Shown in pieces: positions 58,001 through 64,000 of a DNA stretch of 64,000 nucleotides. Origin of the DNA: Edaphochlamys debaryana (Eukaryota; Chlorophyta; Chlorophyceae; Chlamydomonadales). Numbering within the stretch: position 1 is the first letter of the stretch; every line of letters begins with the position of its first letter. The DNA lies in NCBI GenBank assembly GCA_016858145.1, contig JAEHOE010000001.1, positions 3,348,001-3,412,000 on the forward strand. The letters run 5' to 3'. The translations under genes were made by a program, and so were the position numbers. The notes under the pieces were generated by a model that saw only the letters and a list, made by a program, of their open reading frames with translations, was not told where the DNA came from and did no database searches.

Positions 58001-61000
58001 CCAGTCCGCCAGGGCGATGTCCAGCATGTCTGGGTTCGCAAAGGCTTGGCGCAGGGACGCCAGCGGCAGCATGACGCCGAAGAGCAGCTGGGAGCGGAGG
58101 CGCCCATCAGACTCAGGGCCGGGTGTGTGGATGCCTGCCTTGGGGGCGACGTCTTTCGCCACCATCTGCACAAGGGGTAGCGTGTGACGCTTTACCTGGA
58201 AGACGGGCCAAAGATGTTACGAGATTAGCATATGGTTCTACCCACCTGAGCCCGGGCCGACAACGTGGAGACGCGGTCTGGCGGCAGGTCGTAGAGGACC
58301 CTCTGTTCCACGGAAGTTTGCAGGGTTTCCAGCCGCGGGTAGGGCACGTTCCACTGCTGGCAGCTCTGCAGGAAGCAGACCAGGTCATCCGTGCTGGACA
58401 GGTCCACTGAGATGGATGAAAGCAGCGTTGTCGCGCTGGGGGCGCCGTCGCGCGCCGAGGCAGGCGGCGTGTACTCAAATGTCCGCAGGGCCCTCAACAG
58501 CCGGTTGCCGTCCTGCAAAGGGGTGCAGGGTGGGGGGCAGCCTGAACGCTTAAGCTCCCTATCTACAACCTTGTGAGATCAAAACTGCCCAGTGCTTGCC
58601 TGGCCTTGCAGCTTGCCCAGAGCGGGCGCAAGCCTTCTCAGCGCGGCAGGCACGAGCTCTGCCGAGGGCCGGTGCTGCAGCATAGCCAATGCCGTGAGCG
58701 CCTGCGGTGGAAGACAGGTTGCGCGTGACGTCGTCCTACTGGGGGGTCAAGACATCAATCAATGCCACTGCAGTATACAGCAGGTTAAGCAAGCGCCGAA
58801 GATCGTGTTGCTACTCACCGCCACCAGCTGTGAGGGCGGCATGTCCTCCAGGTGAGCCGCCACCGCCGCCTCCGCCAGCCGTCCCACCTCCTCCCCCGCT
58901 CGGGGCCCCAGCCGCGTCCCCAGGCTGACCAACAGAAGCACCATACCGTCCGCCCGCCAGGGGCCCGACAACGGCGGGGCCTGCTTCTGCTTGGAAGCCG
59001 ATCCACCGGGCGGAGGTGCCGTCAGGTCCGACGACACGACTGGCCCCAGCGCCTTGATCTGGGCTGTAAGGCTGGTCACCTTCGCCTCCAGCCGAGCGAG
59101 TATGACTGCATCCTTGCCCGGCTTGACCCCGGCAGCTGAGTCCTTGACCGCCGGGGCAGCTGAGACGGCTGCAGCGCCCTCGGCCCCACGGCCGCCCTCC
59201 TTCTTCCGGCTGCGCCGCCGGCTGGCCGGTGCGCCTTCCTTGGCGTCGCCTCCTTCCGTGTCGCTGGGATCGCTGCTGGCTGCCGGGTTGAGCTTTCCGG
59301 CCTTCTTGCTCCCAGGCCCCTTGCCGGCAGTTTCGGCTTTCAGGAACCGCAATGCCCGCTGCGCCTTCTCCAGCTTGCACGCCAGCTCCCAGCGACGGTG
59401 GGCCGTTGCGGGGTCGTACGCCCGCAGCACGGCCGCCGCGTGAGCCTGGAGCCAGGCATCGCTGGGGGCGGCGTGCTGGGGGCTGGCGCGGCACCAGGCG
59501 ATCAGCGCCCGGGCCAGGGACGTGACGTCGAAGGGCTGATGCTTGACAGCTGTGGGGGCACCCCCACGTGTCCGCTTTCCGCTCCCGGGTGCACCTCTAT
59601 CCTTGCGGCGGCTGGCCGTGGACGAGCTGCCGTCACCTGCGTTCTCGCCCTGGTGGTTGTCGTCCCCATCACTGCAGGGGTCAAAGAGGGAGCGACCATG
59701 TTGTGCCGGCAGGGAACGGTCGCACGCCCGATCAGCGCCGCAAGACGTGCACAGACTGCATAACACATCGTACCCCTTCATGGAATCTTACCTCTGCGCC
59801 GTCTCCTGGGCCGCTTTTGCCTGGGCTTTCGCCTCTATTCTGGCGGCTGCCGCCCTGTCCAGCTCCGCCCTGACCCCCGCCTCCGTGGCCTCCGCCAGCA
59901 GCCTGCTCATGCGCCCGCACGCCGAGGCCACGAACGAGGGCCCGGGGTCCACATCGAACAGAGCCGCAAGCTCCACGGCCGCACACAGACCGGCCATGTC
60001 CGCAGAGCCGAGCTGCGGGAAACGGGGTCCGGCAGCAGGGTGGGCATGTAGGAGGGCAATGCATGGAAGGACGCTGGGCCATGTGGGTCGGTCATGCCAG
60101 CTTTCACTGGGCCATGTGGGCCATGTGGGTCGGTCAAGCGGAGCTGAGAACGTTGGCCGCTACCGAGCACTGGTCTAGCGCTCCGTCGCTTTTGTATGAG
60201 GAGATTGCACTGCACAAGCCCCCGGCCTCACCCGCTTCTTGACGTCCTGGGAGCCGTACAAGTCCCGCCGCAAGTAGTTCGCCGCTGCGGCCATAGCGGG
60301 CCCTGCACTCGGCCATCCCCCGGTGCTACCAGCAATCGCCAGGTCCCTCAGGGCACCCAGCCCTGAGCGCAGGTCCGGAAGCGGCACGGGTGACACCCTG
60401 TCCGCCGCCGCCGCCGCGGCGGGCAGTGCCGCGGCCAGCTCTGGCAGCAGGCGGTCCTTGCGCAGGGGCCACTGCGCCAGCGGGAGCAGTACGGCCAGGG
60501 AGGCCAGCGCATCCGCCAGCTGGCTGTACGACAGCAGGCCCAGGCGGGCATGCAGCTCGCTAACCGAGTCCCGGATGCAGTTCTGCGAGGTGAAGGGACC
60601 ACGCGACACAACGATAATGGGACCAACTCTCTATGACAGACACATGCTAGGCCCGACCCACATGACACCAGCGCCGTGAACTCCACCCCATGCCGTAGAC
60701 AACCCTTGCCGCTTTGAGGCTCCACGCGTGATGTGGCTTGACATCGCCTATTCTTCTTGCACAGGGTAACCACCCCTATGGCCCATGCGCCGCAGAGCGG
60801 ACCACCGCGCTGACCCCCTGCCTGCGCCACCAGCCCCACCTGCAGGTCGATCATGTCGTCACCGCGGGGCGAGAGCTTTGACCGGGCCTCCTTGGGAGCA
60901 TAGCACCGCGCCAGCGCCCTCAGCCCCGCGATGTGCAGGAAGGTCATGGTTGACGTGGCAGCTGGGGACGCCTTGCTGTTCTTGAGCAGCTCCACCGCCA

Positions 61001-61532
61001 GACTGGGGGTATCCGCCTTGTCCAGGCGCATGATGATGAGCTCTGTGGAGGTGGCCTTGGGGCCGCCGCCCGGGCGTTGCAACGGCCCTGGCAGCCCGCC
61101 GCCCCCACCGGCGGATGGCCGCTGTGGCAGGACATGGGCTGAGACTGAGCTTCGGAAGGGGGAGGCCCCTGGAGGGCTGGCAGAGGACGGGGCGAGGAGG
61201 AGTCCCCGAATTTGCGCATGCGCCGCTGCTAGAGCTGGCAGGCCCGGAGACAAGGCTGGGGTTGTGACGGAGGCCGTCAGCGCGGCTGGCGCACGAGGGC
61301 CGACCTGGAGGGGCGCGGGACAAGGAGGTTCCATTTGGGTGTTGTCACGATGCGGCACGGGCGGTCTGTCTGGTCAGGCCGTGAAAGGCACGGCGGACGG
61401 GACCTGCTTCCCCCCGGGGAATCCACAGTGGGCCGTGCGCCGTGGGCCGTGAAAGTCACGGCGGGTTACTCGAGAAGCCCCACGCAAGCTTCTCACCCGC
61501 CCGTGTCCCTGCACCACCGTTCCTGGCAGCAT
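49001..61532 (-). CDS. OPR-C: giant OPR-like helical-repeat protein, largest copy
   Basis: Eighteen exons: 61532-61497, 61304-60840, 60582-60232, 60012-59792, 59671-58819, 58701-58600, 58512-58246, 58165-57899, 57788-57648, 57228-56796, 56715-56432, 55899-55255, 55034-53427, 53300-51878, 51692-51427, 51349-51167, 50993-49512 and 49399-49001, about 3,141 residues. Exon 1 encodes MLPGTVVQGHGR; exon 2 is an Ala/Ser/Pro/Arg-rich likely transit peptide. It retains one OPR-like core (LAVLGLRPEPTWLESY, exon 12) but lacks the separate repeat exon found in A (32732-32469) and B (44180-43875); the 532-bp intron there holds no remnant I can read. An extra intron (59791-59672) splits what is one 696-nt exon in A and B, and exon 5 has a long Lys/Arg/Ser-rich insertion. 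Exon 12 has a basic linker (GKPRRRRAAG). The intron after 58600 has a GC donor. No stop interrupts the model. Confidence 0.68.
53788..54004 (-). repeat. 217-bp block identical to OPR-B 41861-42077
   Basis: Partner of the OPR-B block; identity includes synonymous positions. Confidence 0.75.
58598..58599 (-). other. GC donor of a GC-AG intron in OPR-C
   Basis: Junction CAG|GCAAGC after the 102-nt exon 58701-58600. In OPR-A and OPR-B the same junction is GTAAGG and GTAGGT. Phase 0 fits the next exon at 58512. Confidence 0.65.
60076..60134. repeat. Short direct repeat in an OPR-C intron
   Basis: GGGCCATGTGGGTCGGTCA occurs twice, with a partial third GGGCCATGT unit between. It lies in the intron between 60232 and 60012. 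Confidence 0.75.
61378..61394. promoter_or_regulatory. Intronic palindrome, OPR-C second copy
   Basis: GCCGTGA-AAG-GCACGGC, one arm mismatch, 103 nt after the exon 1 donor and 52 bp from the perfect copy. Confidence 0.5.
61446..61462. promoter_or_regulatory. Intronic palindrome, OPR-C main copy
   Basis: GCCGTGA-AAG-TCACGGC, identical over 17 bases to the OPR-B copy, 35 nt after the exon 1 donor. Confidence 0.65.
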
Positions 61533-62560
61533 CCTACGGCCAGGTGCAAACTTCTTTGACCGGCAGCACCCGGCGCATGGCGCGACGACGCAGCTCCGCG
61601 GCTCTTGAGCGACCACCCAGAGGCCTGCAGAGTATGACTATTTAGCCATGCTTCATCTCGTGTGGCTTCGCGACAAGCATATCTTGGTTCGGCACAATCG
61701 CTGTCGGCGTGCTTGCATGCACTTGGCGCACGGCTCGCGACAGTTTGAAGGGAAATCACTTGCTTATATGTTGATAGCGCTTTCGGTGCTAGGGCGCCCC
61801 GGGCGATTATATGCAGTACGTGTGGGTCATTGGCAGGGCCCTGTCCCGCCTGTGTCCCGCCATGACCCCCACCCTCCCCCACCCGACCTCGAAGCGTTTC
61901 CGCTGACGCTGGCATAGCCATAGGCCGCTGCGCATAGTACACAGGGATATGTGCGAAGTGAGGTTTAACCCGTTGCGGCTTGCAAGTCAAGCGCTCAAGC
62001 CTGAGTCCTGGCCTACCCAACTGCCTACTAGAGCGATGCCTGCCATCCTCTGCGCCCAGCTTTGCCATGCTTTGACCGACTTGCTGCTCCCAACGGAGGA
62101 TACCCTAGGGGTAGAGTCCGCGCATACTTGCAGGCCAGATCTGGGTGTTCCGGGTGGCCCCACAACAGAAGTGCTGCGGGCCTGCGGCCACGGCCCCAGC
62201 AGTGTCCGTCGCCCAGCCGAGTCCGCTTCCCACCCCGTAACTCAAAGGCTACGCCACGCCTACCGTGATCCTCATAGAAGCAAGCTCTCTACACACACGC
62301 ACACTTGCTGTGCGCCTCCCTCCGGGCAGTTGGGGGGCGCGACCTGAACAACAAGTCCTGTGGCCCTTTCCCTTGACCCCCCTGATGAGCTCATCCTGCT
62401 CAACGGCAACCTGCACGCCCCAGACATGCCCAAGGACAACTGCCCCAGCGTAGAAAGCATACGAGCCCTACAACCACCGTGGCCTCATGCACCAAACCTG
62501 CTCCAACCCACGCGTCGTGCCCTGCTCAACCGTTCTCAGCCCGCGGTGGCCCCAGGCGTG
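61533..62560. promoter_or_regulatory. OPR-C upstream region / OPR-D 3' flank
   Basis: About 1 kb, somewhat lower in GC than the genes. A 132-codon plus-strand frame at 61949-62347 has no recognisable domain. Promoter of OPR-C is expected near the right of 61532. The 13-mer shared by A and B was not found here. Confidence 0.45.
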
Positions 62561-64000
62561 TCACAGCCCGCCTTGCTGCACTCCGTCCTCCGTCTCTCCC
62601 TCCTCCTCCTTGCCCTCGGGGTCGTCTGCCCCCGTGATGAACTCGATCCCGGCCGCCTTGGCCGCTGACCGCCTCGCCTCAAGCGCTTCGGCGTGACTCT
62701 CCGCGGCCCGGACGAGCGCCGCCGCCAGGAGCTCCTCGGCCGCTTCGTTCGACAGCACCACCGGAGCCTTGAAGCCCTTGCCGCCCTTGCGCTTGGAGGC
62801 TATACCTGCCGCCTGCACGTGCACACAGAGGCCGCGGGTGAGTGATGCGATGCAAACTGCGCAGGTCTAGGGCGGCGGCGGAGGTCCCCGGTGCCTGCCC
62901 TGCCCTGGCCGTCCCAAGCCCGCACCTTGTCGAATCTCGCCAGCAGGCCGAAGGGGTCGTTGATGACGGACTCGTCCTCCACCTCGACCTTGACCTTGAG
63001 CCCCATCTCAGCAAGCTGCTTGCGGAACTCAAAGGCCAGCTCGTGGGGGTTCACCAGCAGCCTGCTGCTGCCGAAGAACTCGAGAGGCTGTGGCGCCGCT
63101 GGCGCGGGCTGCAGCCCCACGCTCTCGGCAACGTCAGGAGCTCCGGGCGGCGGCACGGACGGAGGAGCCGCCGGGGCCGACGCCGCCCGACCAGCCTCGC
63201 TGTCCTGCTGCTCGGTCGGGACCGCCGCTGCAGCCTGGCCCGCAGACGGCTGCTCCACCTGGGATGCGTCACCCGCTTGCACTGGCTCCGGCTCCCGCTC
63301 CGGCTCCGCCAGCTGGCGGCCTGTGGCCGCCAGGCCAGCGCCAGCCGCTGCAGGCGCCGCGGGGTCCTCTGCTGCCTGCTCCGCGACAGCACTGGACTTA
63401 ATAGCCGCCCCGGAGCCCGCTGGCTGCTCCACGGCGGGGCCAGGAGCAGCGCCCTGGAGCGCCCCGCTGGCAGCAGACGCATCCTCCCCAGCCTCCGCTG
63501 CGACCCCGGCCTGCAGTGGTGCGACCGCCTTAGGCGCATGCTCGCCTTGGCCGGCTGCACCGGACGGTAACGCTCCGTCAGACAGCGGCGACGGCCAGCG
63601 GGACGTGCTGCTGACGCCACCGTCATCTCCGAGCTCTGTGTCCTCGGCGTCCTCGTTGCTGCCGTCCTGCTCGTCCTCCTCGTCATCCGTGCTCTCCAGG
63701 TCCCAATTCACGTCGGCGCGGGCAACCAAGCGCAGCTTGGACCAGAAGCTTTCCTCCGCGAGCGGGGCGCAGAGCGCCGCCCAGCGCCCAGCGCCCGCCA
63801 TGACGCAGGAGGACAGCTCCGACTGCAGCTTAGGGCCCCGCAGGGCGACCAGCGCAACCTTAACAGCGCTACGGGCGGCGGCCACCCAGGCCCCCGTCCG
63901 GCGTGCGTAGGCCTCGCGGGCGGCGTCGCCTGCGGGGTCGCTGCCGTCGCCGTGGCGGCTGCCGGCGGGCGGGGCCAGCCACGGTGGCAGGTGCACCTCG
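62561..64000 (-). CDS. OPR-D: C-terminal part of a fourth array member, cut by window edge
   Basis: Two exons are visible: from the right edge to 62926, and 62812-62561 (stop). The frame enters with LPPWLAPPAGSRHGDGSDPAGD and AREAYARRTGAW, matching the C-terminal block of the other copies. It then diverges into an acidic stretch (about 63640-63710, with STDDEEDEQDGSNEDAED) and a long Ala/Pro/Glu-rich low-complexity region. A conserved-looking segment, NPHELAFEFRKQLAEMGLKV, parallels NPFEVAAEFQRKLAELGIEV of OPR-C. The last exon starts AAGIASKRKGGKGFK. The rest of the gene lies beyond 64000, so intactness cannot be judged. Confidence 0.7.

Larger units (their letters stand above)
26388..64000 (-). 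repeat. Tandem array of four paralogous giant genes (OPR-A to OPR-D)
   Basis: Four head-to-tail copies, period about 10.5-12.5 kb, separated by about 680, 590 and 1,030 bp. Signature blocks recur in order. ELYRSSLDRLAARTDLPP occurs at about 27.8, 39.3 and 50.9 kb, GDGSDPAGDA at 27.2, 38.7, 50.3 and 63.9 kb, and FGHTGPAPWPQPAKALPAKQ at 30.6, 41.9 and 53.9 kb. Many exons have the same length across copies (36, 696, 279, 267, 141, 558 and 266 nt). OPR-D runs off the right edge, so the array may be longer. Confidence 0.93.

Noticed and set aside
61949..62347. 132-residue plus-strand frame between OPR-C and OPR-D
   Set aside because: No recognisable feature, no similarity to the other inter-copy gaps, and it falls where a promoter and a 3' UTR are expected.
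26388..64000. RAP domain at the array C-termini
   Set aside because: RAP domains are common in OPR proteins, but no RAP-like pattern was found in the C-terminal blocks, so it was not called.
1..64000. tRNA, rRNA, CRISPR, transposase or reverse-transcriptase genes
   Set aside because: None recognised on either strand; the repeats present are short tandem units, the array itself and one 67-bp direct repeat.

Overview
The window looks like nuclear DNA of a green alga (Chlorophyta, class not resolved). It is GC-rich, and genes carry many short GT-AG introns, often with GTGAG or GTGCG donors. It encodes a lycopene epsilon-cyclase, a 20S proteasome subunit, a GCFC/PAXBP1-type splicing factor and a JmjC protein. 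TGTAA polyadenylation-type signals follow several stops, an intron holds plant-type CCCTAAA repeats, and the right-hand 38 kb holds large helical-repeat proteins resembling algal OPR (octotricopeptide repeat) proteins. Gene models were built by eye from reading frame, splice consensus, phase and homology; every exon set quoted is phase-consistent unless stated.

Layout. 1-2593 (+): 3' part of lycopene epsilon-cyclase. 2594-6517: gene-poor, with two related short Cys-rich frames in opposite orientation. 6518-8299 (+): protein kinase with an abnormal glycine loop. 8300-10094: no gene seen. 10095-10930 (+): proteasome subunit beta-3. 11827-16944 (-): GCFC/PAXBP1 (ILP1-like) protein, 13 exons. 17475-25060 (+): about 2,225-residue JmjC protein of KDM2/PHF8 type that has lost all three iron ligands and carries a very long disordered tail; it is divergent from the GCFC gene. 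25061-26387: convergent intergenic space with a 67-bp direct repeat resembling relics of the array genes' 3' ends.

26388-64000 (-): a head-to-tail tandem array of four paralogous giant genes, called OPR-A (26388-36920), OPR-B (37599-48411), OPR-C (49001-61532) and OPR-D (62561 to beyond the right edge). Each complete copy has 18 coding exons and encodes about 2,830-3,140 residues. A 12-codon first exon is followed by a transit-peptide-like second exon, then helical repeats with OPR-like cores, then a conserved C-terminal block. Organelle RNA work is an inference from the OPR-like repeats. The first intron of all three complete copies contains a palindrome, GCCGTGA-NNN-TCACGGC. The copies differ by exon loss, intron gain, a probable frameshift in OPR-A, and a DNA block identical between OPR-B and OPR-C that suggests gene conversion.

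The unrelated single-copy genes on the left look like ordinary housekeeping and pigment genes. The items most worth following are the array with its shared intronic palindrome, and the pseudo-JmjC protein.
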